Positions 45,390 to 58,200 of a stretch of DNA of 64,000 nucleotides are shown in pieces. The notes beneath the pieces were generated by a model. It ran no database searches. It was not told where the DNA came from and saw only the letters and a program-made list of their open reading frames with translations. The stretch is taken from positions 14,156,501 through 14,220,500 of the forward strand of contig NC_088113.1 in assembly GCF_036370855.1 (NCBI RefSeq), given 5' to 3'. The first letter of the stretch is position 1; each line of letters begins with the position of its first letter. The stretch comes from Dromaius novaehollandiae (Eukaryota; Chordata; Aves; Casuariiformes; Dromaiidae). A program made the translations under genes and the position numbers.

Positions 45390-47938
45390 AAATTGTCTTA
45401 ATTTCTTGACTCCTTAGATCTCTTAAAAACTAGATGAAGTCTCACTGTAACCCTTCTTCTTTTGGACTTGCCCTCTTTGATTAATGTATTGTTCTGTGCA
45501 AATATCTGTTCATTATGACTTTTTTTAAAATAATTTTTAGCATACTTTAATAATCTTTTTAAGGTATTCTCCAAAACAGTGTGGACTGAGATAATTCAGT
45601 TGGCCAAATACTAATCTACAATCATTGTTTTGTAATATAAATGCTCATAGTGTGAGATGAGTGTATTTTTATAAAATGAATTATTCCTACCTATCATGTT
45701 TCAGTTGTGCAGTACCTCTGCTTCAAACCATGTGAATATGGAAGTATTATTGAAGTAGTTCTTCTGATATTATAACTGAATAGTAATACTGAACTTGATC
45801 TTCAGTACACCTCAGCAGGATCTCACTAATGTGTTGTTAATAATGAATTACAGCATTGTAACTTAAATGGCTGTTTAAATGCTGAAGCCTTTTGACATCT
45901 GGAATTCTTCTGAAATTCTTCAATGTTGTATATAAGGTATAACACAGCCACAAAGGAAGAGTCTTCCATGGTAAGGATCTAATACCTTAACAAAAGCACT
46001 ATTATTACACACAGTGTAAATCAACAGGGGGCCAAGAGTCTCAAAAGTTGTGCTAAACTTCTTCCTAGCCCTGGAGTTGCTTAAGTTTCTTTGTAGTGTC
46101 CCAGTGCTTAATATGCTTCCACCGTGGGCCGTGTGTACAAATATCATAGCCCTAGCTGTATGAATTTTTAACTTGTGTTTTTAACGAGTTGTGACTCTAA
46201 GCCAAACCTATGCTCCAGAAAAGAACCAAAGTTATCTCTTACTTCCTAAGTGAATACTTCAGCTACTCTTTTAGATAAAATGCGGATATATGGTAGCCAG
46301 GGCAACTCTGCCGGTGCATCTACTAGCCAGTGACGAGAGCAAATCAAGTGTGTTGGGTCTTCAAAGAGATGTGGATGTTCCTCTACGTAATTTAAAAATC
46401 CTCTGTATAACTTCCTAAATTTAGTCAGGAATTTGGTGCTAAACTACGCCAGAGCAGTTCTAGGTTGACCCAAGGTTACAGTTTTAGGCACTGAAGGGAG
46501 AATAAAATGTCCAGTGATCTGGTAGCAACAGATAGGAGTGTTCTGTCTTCCAGGACAGAGCAATTTGAAACCTAAGTAGGGCAGGTTTACAATCTTAGGA
46601 GTCGCTGGTTTTTCTGCACACCCAAGCCATTTATTTGGTATGTTAAGGTAAATCCTTCCAACACATTTGTCTTTATAATTATATAAACCAGATAAAATGT
46701 AAAAGACTTCTTTTTCCCAGGTGACAACTGAGGTAGTGGTGGAGTTAGACTCATAATGAGAAGCATCCAGCAGATGGCACCAGCATACTGGAAAACCTGT
46801 TTTAGGATAAACCTGCGCCTAGGCTGTGAGTGAAACTTTGGCTTCAGGAATCACGTTCTCATTAACTCATGTTCTCGGTAATTGGTTGCCGATGCTTCAA
46901 AATTCTCACCTAAGTGTGACCTTTGTGCCAGCTTTACTATTCTGAATACGTGCATGGCTGGGTTGCCTGCAGGCTTTGGCTCTTTAAAATGATTGTAATT
47001 TCCAAATAGGCCTTAGTGTGGGTATGACTTATTTAAAGAAAAGAAAAAGGCAGGTAGTAAGGTTTAAACATTTATTTCCAATGGCAGCTCTAAGAAGGAT
47101 AAGGAATGTAGTGCAGTAAATGACCCAAAGGGAGAACACTGGTGAGGTGCAGAACTTGCATTATTCCTGCTGTTCTTTTATATCCTAGAAATGGCATTGT
47201 CCATATGCACAGCTGTGATGTTTAGGGCAAAGATGATGATGCCAGAGATACCTTCTGAGTTTAAGGGTGGAGCAGAATCATCTCTTCTATCTTTTTGTTA
47301 CTGGATTTTTGTTCTTTGGGGTTTGTTTTGCATGTTTCTTGTTTGTTTGTTAGTTTAACCTAACAACATCTCTCTGTTTATCGTGGTGCTGATATATTTT
47401 AAGTCACTTCATTAGGGTCTTCCTGGATTAGTAGTTTCCATGTTTTTGTGTGTATGATGTGTGCTTTTCTGTTTTCTTAGTCCTTACTGCAATTTGTGCG
47501 TCATTGCAGCCTTATAAATCTAGCTTCATGTTTGCACATGCAGTGTCCAGTTTGCTTATATGTTTTGGAAAATTGTACTTGCAAATCAGGCATGATTTCT
47601 TGTTTTTTAAGCTGTCATTGTGGAAGTTAATGTGCAGATTCTCAATCAGTTGCTTGAAAGTATTTGCCATAGACGCCCTTTTTCATTTTTATAAACTACT
47701 TCTTCCCTCATGAATGTATGGAATTGTTCATCAGTTGACTTTTATTCTGTATAGTTTCCCACCTGGTAAGTACTTCTTATTTTCTATAGACTGGAAATTT
47801 CTCTCATCTCTAATAATGTTTGCCTTACAGTTATCTTGTTCAGACAGTGTAAATATAAACCATGAAAATGCTCCATCAAAAAGCTTTGCTCCCCTATGCA
47901 CCTTTGTACATGTCATGAATCACTTAGCTACACTTGAC

Positions 47939-47957
47939 AATATATATATATATATTT
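47939..47957. repeat. (TA)n run
   Basis: Short perfect TA repeat followed by T7. Confidence 0.85.
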
Positions 47958-48016
47958 TTTTAATATCATTGACAGAATGCAAATTGTTTACTGTCATTCT
48001 CTATGCTGTCAAGGGA

Positions 48017-48070
48017 ATCACATTTGTAAAGCACTTTGAAGATGAAATGTGCTGTAAAAGTGCTAAGTGT
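48017..48070 (+). repeat. Ancient L3/CR1-like 3' tail
   Basis: TTGTAAAGCACTTTGAAGAT, then GAAATGTGCTGT, then AAAAGTGCTAAG match the order of the conserved 3' tail of ancient L3/CR1-type LINEs (AAAGCRCTTTGAGATCC ... GAAAGGYGCTATATAAATGC). Diverged, recalled from memory. Confidence 0.5.
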
Positions 48071-51000
48071 TGTTTTACTCTATGGGCATTGTTTAGAGGG
48101 ATTGGCCAGTGATCCTTGAGTGAGTGAACAGCTTTCAGCTCCATTTTTGTATTAAAATACAGTTTCCATACTGTTTTTGTTTCACAAGTCATAGAGTCAC
48201 CGGAGGCCGGCTTTTCACCTAATTGCGGCAATTAGAGGAGATGAGCTAGTAAAACTGCCACTACGGAAATACAGCTTATTTTAGTGCATGGTGTCATGGA
48301 GACTTAACTTACCAGTTTTTCAAAGTAGCGTGATGAAAATCCTCTGAAACACAGTCAGGCACAAGTCTTTATTTTCAAGAGCTTGTTTGTGCTTCTTTAT
48401 TTTCTTTGTTTTCTTAGCTGATGTAAAATGTACTTTTTTTTTTTTCCCCCACATGATAATCTCCAGCATAAACTTGTCCAGCAGAACCTTCATTATTGCT
48501 CATTTCTTTTCTACAGAAGATACTCAGATATCGCTATACTCTTTAATAAATACCTGTTTAATAATTATTTGATAATTGTAGGAGTTGGTGTATAGCTGAA
48601 GTGTAAATGATTTTGTGCTATTAACTGTCACATCTGAGAGCAGGAAGATTGAATCCTGAATGCTGGAGCCATGTTTTCTGTAGGAGCAACAGAATTTAAG
48701 TAGTTTGGTTTGCATGAGTCAGTGGTTCAGATCGTTTATTTGATGTTATTCTAATAGGCTGATTCAAGAAAGGAAAAAAAAATGTGGCTGTATGTAGGCA
48801 TGATAAGGCCTGACAGAAATTATTTACAACCAGGTTTTTTTCTATATTGATTGCATGAGTCATACAGAAAAACAAATGATTCTGTAATTAAATGCTAGCT
48901 GCTGATCAGACTGCACAGAACACAGTGCACAAAACAGGCATAAATGGCTGTGAAGGATTTCCCTCAGCAAGAAATAAAACAGGCTTACAGTTAAGGGAGA
49001 CTGGATCCAGCTGTTATAGTTGTAGTTAAATAAATAAATAAACCTGTCATTTACTTCACATTCGCAAAAATCTTTTGTTCACTGTTTCTCTTTGCCCGTT
49101 TCAAAGCTGGTTAGTATATTGTGACTTGGATCTCAGTTTATAGACTGCGGGTCTCACCAGGGTTCCCCTACACTCACAACAGTAAAACCTTTGCTTTGTA
49201 ATAGCTGGTGATGGCACGTAGTATGGGAGAGGGTCCCTGTGTGAGTTCGTCGAAGGATGGCTTCAGGTACCCACTGTGGTCTGCTCTGGTATTGTCACCG
49301 CTTCTAGAGGGGAGAGGAGAGATGGGATGGAGTGATGTACTTGCCAAGCCTGTTTTTCAACACCTGGCCATTTCTTTTTTCTATTAAGAAAATGTCCTGT
49401 TTGGCTTTCTCAGTGTAGTCTGGCCCAAGTGAGGGAAGCCACTCTTCAGTGTATTTTTAGACTTCGGTTGAGTTTTACTTCCTTTGAGCATGACGCAGAA
49501 GTCCATCATATCCATGTATATTTGGATGATTTCCTTGCCTTGTTAACCGTTACTAAAAGGATCGTGCATGCCAGACTGTGCTCTGGTGAAATAAAGTGAC
49601 TATTTGTAATTTTTATTGATTATATTTACAGTTAAAATTTCTACTGTCTGCTAGGTATCTGGATAGACGTGTGAATGAAGCCATTGACTGGTAAGGGCTA
49701 GTCATTGACCAAGGATAGCTTATAACACACACGTATAAAACTTAATTGCCTTTGGGTGCACAGTAGCAGTAAATCAACTCAGATAAAAATTAACAATCTT
49801 GGCACACAATGGTAGGGACTAGTGGTAGGTCTATACCCGAGAGTTTTTTATTAGCACTTCAGGGAAACTAATAAAACTTTCAGTTTCATTTCTGCTGTAA
49901 AAGCTCTTCCTGCCCCCCCCCACCTCATCCCCCCAGTTGCTTAATATCATTATTAAAAGCTTGTCCTTAAAAGCTTCAGTTTTCTTTTGAAAATGTCTCC
50001 CAGCATAAATGGTAAAGGTGTCTGTGCTTTCAAACAGCCTCTGGGGAAAATTTTAAACTTGATTGCTCTCTCCTTTGTAGGCACTACAGAAGCGTTCGTG
50101 TATGTTGTTCATTTTTGCGATACCTAGGACAAAAAAGTTCTGATAATTCATGCTCTTGAGAAGAAGAGCAATGGGCATGTTTGAGATGTTCAGGATAGCA
50201 TTTATACTGGTTGACTTTTGGTGAGGGAAGCAAGAGTGATGTCAGCCACAGATGGAAATCCTATCAGTTCCTGTGCTGTGCATGTAGGTAGCTATGATAA
50301 AGTTCCCTGTAAGAGTGAACCCCAGGCTTTCTACATCTGATTGGATTTTTACTTGAGGTACAAAGTCAAAATTAGCTGAAGGATGGCAATACATTCCCCC
50401 TTTGCCCCTTTCTTCCTGCATATAACTTACAAGAAAGGAAGCGCAATTAAGAGAGATGGATTTTCTAACGCAAACATTTGCCTTAAAGTCAACAGTTCGT
50501 TATGCTTAGTCATTGCTATACCTGTAATTATTCTGCAGATACAGAAATGTTAGCAAACAGATCACTTCATGCTGTGGCCAAGATCCTGCACAAAGGCAGG
50601 TCTTTCAACTCTACAGCCTTTCCTTTACATTTTTTCTCTCCTCTCCAGCCTTTTTCCTGCCGTAGCAGAGAGTAAATCTTGAAGGTTTATTGAAGCATGG
50701 TAGGAGAAGGCAGATATATGTAGTATATAAGCAGATAGGACAGTGTTAGTACACTGGGTGTTCCTTGCAGAAAATGCTGCTACAATGCATATGCAGACAA
50801 AAACAAATATTAGAGTTATCATTACAAAAAAAAGCCTAAAAACAAACAAAAAACAATCAGTGGGAGCAGAACAGACTTTGCTGCACAAGTTTTTGCCTTG
50901 ATTACACATTTTATTACACTCATGACTTTTGACTTCACAAAAGTGGTAACAAAATCAACCTTAGAATTTATTAGTTTATTTTACAACATTTGATGAAGCT

Positions 51001-54000
51001 AAAGTTGAGGACATTTTTCTTTCTGCTCTCTCATCCCCCTCCAGCTTTGTGCAGTAGTGAGATACAGTAGCTGTACTACAGCTCCTAAATGTTACTGTGG
51101 CATCACTGTTGCAGAGGTTTTGCAGTGATTCTCCCCCAGATTATCCTCCTCACAGTTGATTCCTATGTGATGTAGTGAGTGAGAGGGTAGTGATATTAAT
51201 ATCAGAGTCTTCTGAAGAGTATGTTATAGCACTCATGTTTGCCTGTCAAGTCTTTGTACCTGCAATAATGAGATTTCAAAGTACCATGAGATGAGTATGG
51301 TATGTGACACTCTATAGAAAACTCTTTATTTCTTAAGGAAAGAGTAACTGGGGAATACAAAGTGCACGTTTATAGCCACTTTTGCATTGGATACTGTAGC
51401 TATCAAATTCTGCCTTTAACACAGGCTGTTAGAGGTTTGAAGGTTCTGATACTCATATATATTTAACAAAGTTCAAAACACCCATACTTTGCCTATATGA
51501 TATTGTTGCTTTCTACTGTGGCAGACATCTTTATCTTAAATGAAACATTGAAATTACATATTATTTTTAGTGCTTAACAGTCAATATTTTGCATTTCAAC
51601 CATTTACTCATTGTATGTCATGTAAATGACATTTAATTGGTGCTTTGCATTTTGACATCTACTTTGAGCATCATTTGCTTTTCCAGAGAACAGACTGCTA
51701 AGTAGCTGTATGCGTTTAAAATGCTGTTTCTTGTCAGTGACATCAACACAAGGATTTCACATCAGGCTTTTATTCATTGTCACTGGCTAAAACTTCTTAA
51801 CACGTAATTTTATTGCCATTATATTTGATATGACAAACATCTAATCAAATAAAATTGCATTTCCTTTTATATCAGATCGAAGATTTGTTTAATATCATCA
51901 AGTTTCAACTGATGCCTGTTGCTATGACAACACAGAGTAACTTTATGGTTAGCACAGGAATTATCTCAAGAACTTCCTAAGTTTCACATCAAATATGAAT
52001 AGCTCACAAGGCTTTCTTTATACCAAACAGGACATGTAGGAGGAAGGTCACAGCCTCTTTTCCTCCTCTTAAATGCTGGTTCCAGTTCCGTCTTATTTCA
52101 AAGGTAAATTTCCTCTTGATATCAAAGTTGATATAGAAGTTAGAAAATCTTTCACTGTAGTTTCTCTGTAACCTGCTATTTTCATTTGTCCTGTGTACTG
52201 CAAGGGAAAATACAAAGTTTGCTTTTTGTTTCACAGTAGATCCGATGCATTAATAGGGAGCTTTGGATCAGTCCCAGGTATAGTTTACTGCTGGCTGCAT
52301 CACAGTCCTCCAGAGAATGATTTGCCAAGCTTCCTAACACCCTGAAAAGATATGTATTCAGGCCCTCACTTCTCTGCTTACATGATGAGCTCTGGCTTCT
52401 GAGGTGTTTACAACTAATGCTTTTGCAATTAATGCTTTTATATAATGCATTTACAGTAAAAGCTTTTAAGGTGTTCTCAATTTATGGAGGTGTATAGATG
52501 CTAAGGTAATTAACAGCATTCACAAACTGGAAAATAAAAGTAAATCACGCAATTAAAATAATGTAAGATGAAAAAGTGATTGATTCATAGCCAGATGAAA
52601 TCAATGCCCATTAACTGTAATGGACTTTGAGCTGAGCTAACAAGATATGTTCTCTATAAATGCCTACAGCTTTTATGAAAAATCTCAGCTATTTCCAGTG
52701 ATGTCTTCGTTAATATATATATCTAAGCTTGTTCTGTATTATTTTTTATATCTGTACGAGCCACAAAGTTAGTTGTCTTATGTATTGATACCCCATTTTC
52801 ACCTAGCTGAAGTATATGAACCAAAATTGTGTCACATTCTGTTTTGTTAATCAGTGTAATGAAAGGAGAAAGTTCTAGTTCAGCTTTGAAAATGCTGCTG
52901 TCTTTTGCTTGTGTAATAGAACTGAATTAATGAGCTATAGTATTTTGCATAATTACATGGGAACAGTTTTTTTTTAAATTTATTTAAGGCACAAAGCAAA
53001 CATTTATTGAGTTGTAAATTTCCGTGTAATAGAATGATTTCCATTTCACAGCTATTATAGTTCATTTGGGAAGCAACTGAATAAGCAAAATCTAAGAACC
53101 ACCTTACAGCCTACTGTGAAAAGGTGACACTAGCACCACTTGAAATTTCTATATCGTATTTTGTAGATGAGAGAAGTATTCATCTGTGTTCAGAGTGCAT
53201 TAATGAGCTCCATTCTAGCCATTCTGAGGGGGTTCTGAGCACACGTGGAAAAACAAACGACACTTTAGAAAAGCACCTAAGCTTGGTTTTACATACACTG
53301 GTGTAGATTTTCTGAATTTGTTGATGTTGCATTTATACAAGTAACATGTATGTGAACATAGGAGTGCAAATATCATGTGAAAATCATTTTCATTTTTGTT
53401 TCCTGTGTTGTCTTTTGGGATCTTGTTTTGGCATTAGTACCTTCATTGAAAGTCCTGGAGTTTCATGGTGTTTGAGACTTTGTCTCCCATACAGAGAAAG
53501 CTGTGGAGCTCTCTCTAAATTCTTCTTTCTACCTACATGTTAAATTTTACAGCATTTGTAGAGAGAAGTAATAGCTCTTACTAATGTAGCTGGGAACAAC
53601 AGATGAGATTTGTGGATGTTCAAGCTTTTCCTATGTTTGAAATGGACACCATTGCTTCTGATCTTAAGCTATCACAGGAACAGCAGTGCAGAGCAGGAAA
53701 ATCCTCAGCAATCTGCCCACTTTTCCTCATCATTGACTGAGAGTTGACCCTCGTCTGCTAAACCATAATCCAGGTGCCCCAGACACACATTAGATTAGGG
53801 AAAGGAAGTGATGTGGGTTAAACATAAAAACATTAGCATTACCTATAAAGTGATGAATGTAAGACCAGACATGCAAAAAAATCTGCATTAGAAGAAGAGA
53901 ATATCCTCGATTCAGTCTGCAAAAGTTGGGGGTAATTTGCGTTAAGCACACCGTTTAAATTTTTCGTGGATGTTCTAATACAGTTGACTCAAAATCAGCA

Positions 54001-55186
54001 CCAAAGCTACTATTCTGCGAGAAATATTGATTTAGAACAAAATGCGGTAAGTGATCTTATCTCTTAAGTGAATAGGCAAAACCTGAAATTGAAAAAAGTG
54101 ATTGACATATGCGTACATTTTTACTTCTCTGCAATTTAATTTTGTAATTTTTTAAAATTATTATTATTTTACCCAAATGGTAGATATTGAAAAGCACATG
54201 TTGTTACTCACCATACTTTCTTACTTCCCTGCGGCTTAGAAAGGAGTACAATCAGTAGGCTAGGCAGCATTACTGTGAGAAGAAAGGACACAGCCATTTT
54301 ATAAAGAATAATGAGACGAAAAATACAGTAAAGCCCACAACTGTGCTTTCCTTGATTATTGATACAGAGCTTTATTAGAGCATTTAAAAGCTAGGTAGGA
54401 AGGGATTACAGTCACAGTTTCCTGGCTACTGGGGAAATGCCACTTCAAATGATAAACCCCTTAGAGTGACATTGGTATTTCAGAGGATATCACAAGTAAT
54501 TATTCAGGTGAAAAAGTGAACTTTCAGCAGCTCTTGGAATTGATTTCTTCCCTACTCCTTCCCTCTGCCTTTTTTAAAGAGCCACTCCTATTCCCCCTCT
54601 GTTTTCTGTGAAACAGGTATTTGGAATGTTTATCTCATTGCTTTTCAAAGCAGTATACAGTGCAGTGATGGCAGCTGATGACGCCTATCCCTAGTGACTA
54701 CAAGATGGTAAAACAGAGAAGTATGAGAATTTCTTAATCACTAAGGAGAGGAAAATTCTTGTCTATTAGCTGTTGTAACAGTATCAGAATGGAATAGAGC
54801 CAGACAGAGCTGTGGTGATGCACAGTCTAGTTTAGCTAAAGACATAAAGTGCATAAAGTTGTCCTGGTTTCAACTCGTTCTTTATCTGGACCAAGAAGAG
54901 TTGGATTTGGGTTTGAAAGTATATTTGGAAGACTTGGAAATTTGCCTCTGGTATTTAGCCAGAGCCTGCTAGGTACAACAGTTATTAAAATAGGAAGAGT
55001 TTAATACGTGTCAAGGTTTATTTTTTCCGAGACAGTTTGTGTCATACTATACCTTATCTGAAATAGTTCACGAAAATTTAAGAAGAAAGATGAGTATTTG
55101 GGCACATAAAGCATGTTCTTGTGAGTACAATGAGAGTTGTAAACTTTGGTGATAGCAGAAGCCTAAATTCCAGAATTCTGTTAGCC

Positions 55187-55211
55187 TTTTTTTTTTTTTT
55201 TTTTTTTTTTT
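55187..55211. repeat. Poly-T tract
   Basis: 25 uninterrupted T. It could be the A-tail of a minus-strand retroposed copy, but the sequence to its right shows no recognisable gene. Confidence 0.9.
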
Positions 55212-58200
55212 GAGTTTCAGTGTCAAAATAACTCACCTATTCTCAGATGAACATAAGAAGCCAAATACCTTTTGCATAAAGATCCAGTCCATCCTAGAGG
55301 CTTCACTAAAATAAAATACATATACTCTGTGTTCTAGGTAGGTCACAATGACTGTCTAAATATTTTTGTAAAGCTATGTACTGATATTCCTCCAAACCCA
55401 GGAATTAGTGTAAAGCATCCAAAATACTCCAGAGCTGTGCATCAGCTATTCAGCTGGAATCTGTGTGCACTGCATATAAGCAGTTCTCATGTCCTAGTTC
55501 CCAGTTTGTCTCAGTTTTCATTGGTTGCCTCATAATCCAGTTTATGCTTACAGGAACATCTATGTCTCCCAGTTGTGATTCAGTGCTGTACACTGGGAGG
55601 ATGAGCCAAGTTTTACATGCCAGTAACACAGAACTGGAAAATCCAGACCTCTTGATTTCCTCTAGGGAAGATAGGCAGCGAGAGCACTGACAACTTTCCG
55701 CTTTTGTGACAGATGAAGCCACATAATTGAAATACAAGTTTGTAGCATGTGCGTTCAAATATAACTGTTTGGGACAAGGGCCTTATATTCCCATACCTTT
55801 AGCTTTATTTGTCTCTTTCTTCTTTGTCACCAAGTAGCAGAAATACAGGAGAGAAAATATCTGCTTCAGTAAAAGATACCAGGTTCAACAGAGTCATTGC
55901 GGTTCTCTATAAATATCTGGTGAATCAGTGTGGAGGTGCTCTGGAGTTGAGAGCTGAGGATAATGTGAATTCTGACTCACTACAACAGTAACTGTGCATT
56001 TCGATAGGGTCCTGTGAGAGTATCAAAAAGCTTGATTTCTTATCTTCTGAGCATTTAACCAAGCTGGTATGCTTTTGAAAATGTGTAATTAGACAATCTC
56101 CTATTTTAAAATTGTTCTTATGAAGAGTTTCTTTTCCATTCTACCTTCTCTCCATCTCAGATTAGCTAAACGTATTACCTGACTCTTAGCTATTGCAAAT
56201 ATGAATTAGTCAATGTTTTCAGAGCTTTGTAAAGAATCATTTACGTGTCAAGATTTTTACTAATCTCTCTGATAGCATTTATCACTGTATTTAGTAGGCT
56301 TTCAATTAAAATACCAATTAAAACAGATTTGTTTTTAAGAAACAGCCATTATATTTTTAATTACAGCATGCACATTCAGTCTTGCATTTAATTGCAGCTG
56401 GATTGTGAAATGCTAGCTTTATTCATATAAGCACTTAAACAACGACAAAGCTTTTACTCAATTCTCTGCAATTAGGATAGGATAGGAATGCTTGTCTCAG
56501 CAGGTGCAGAACAGCTCAAAAGGGAAGATGTGAGGAGATTCTATGGTCATGCTGGTTGAATGCTTAATGTTCTAAAGAGATCCAAACCAGGATCTGATAG
56601 TCTGTTTATTGTGCTGAAGTCCACAAATGCAGGCTGAAGAGAAGTTGGAATTGGTTCTGGTTAGGTCTGGAGTTATATCTCCCATTTCTGCTAGAGTTCT
56701 ACCATCCTGTATTGAAATTCTTCACAACCCCCATGACTAATTAGTCAAGAAAGTAGCGCTGCTGTAGACAGTGGTGTTGTGGCACAGATCCTTAGCTCCC
56801 GTTCAGTCTGCTCTGTGCCATTTCCATGGGGAAGGAAGGACATGATGCTCTATGACAAGAAATATTGATCGTGTTCAGCTGGAGCTGGCACAATCTGCCT
56901 TATGTAAGCTACTCTTGACCCTCCTGGACAGTAATGGTAGACCAGAGGAATGGTTTAAGTGAGACCGCTTGTGTTTAGCGTACTGCACCCTGAGGGCAAG
57001 AAGGGCAGGCTCCAGCCCTTAGGGTCTGATCCAACAAAGACTTGAAGTGTATGTGAAATTCCTGGCTGTGAGTAGTATCACCGAAAACAATGGGACTGTA
57101 CAAATATTTCAGAAGTTTGGTATCCAGCAAAATGTCCTCCTAAATCAGGGGTATCCAGAATCCACAAAACCAAAGCCCGCATTCAGCATTATTTTCTTTA
57201 TGGCGTGTTCTCAGATTTCCTTTCGCAGGTTCTATTTGTGTTCTCTTACCTTGGAACACACTATGCTGGTATTATAAATGAGTTGGATTTATGCTTTAGA
57301 TTTTTTTGTCCATTTGAAAAGCAGCACACAGTCTTAATATGTCATCTCTCATCACTTTAAATCTCATGCTTCTAGATATTCTGATGGCAAGGCAAACTGC
57401 AGTCTTTGAAGTTTTAATATAATAATCCCCTTACTAGCTGAAGGAAAGGCTTTCAAGGTATCCATTTTCTTCAGTTTTTCAGCGTGTGGATATGACTTAC
57501 ACACAAAAGCTGTGCTTCACTTGTTACAGTTAAAGGACGGGCACCTTTTGTGACGTTTCTCATAGTTAACTATATTCTTACAGGATATGTCACATCACAT
57601 CAGTGAACTAACATCAGTGTCACTGTTTAATTTAAAATATTTTATTCCAAATCTACACTTAAAATCCTTAGCTGTATTCTCACAACCAGCAGAGCCCGAG
57701 TTTGTTTCTTAGTGAAGTTGCTGCTTGTCAGCTAAGCCAGGATAACTGACTACATGCATGGCATTTTGCAAAAGCAAAATAGGTTATGTTAGCTTAAACT
57801 ACCACAAACAGCTTTTGCCATCAGTCATTCTCATTAAAAACACTTGACTTCAGGTTACTCTTCTTGCTACTCAGTGTCAAAATTCTCATACTCCTTTTAA
57901 GAAAACAGTGGCTAAACAGTGAATTTGTAGGTTATCTTTATTTGGAGGATGCACAGCATGGCATTATGAATAGCAGCTGTAATGACAGTTCAGTCCTGCA
58001 TGAATATTTAAGTACTACTTTTCTGTAAGATTTGAAGGTAAAAAGTTGAAGATTGAAGTAATTTTGAAGCAGAATGTGACACAAGTGTCTGGACTGAGCC
58101 ATATGCAAAATAGGACAGAGTAAGCTTTTCAGCCACTTCCATAATTAAATAAGGCTAAAAATAATCTCAGAGTGGAAAATAAATTGAGCTGTGAGGCTAT

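Noticed and set aside
55187..55760. Processed pseudogene suggested by a 25-base T tract
   Set aside because: Reading the minus strand away from the tract gave no recognisable protein or gene-like frame.
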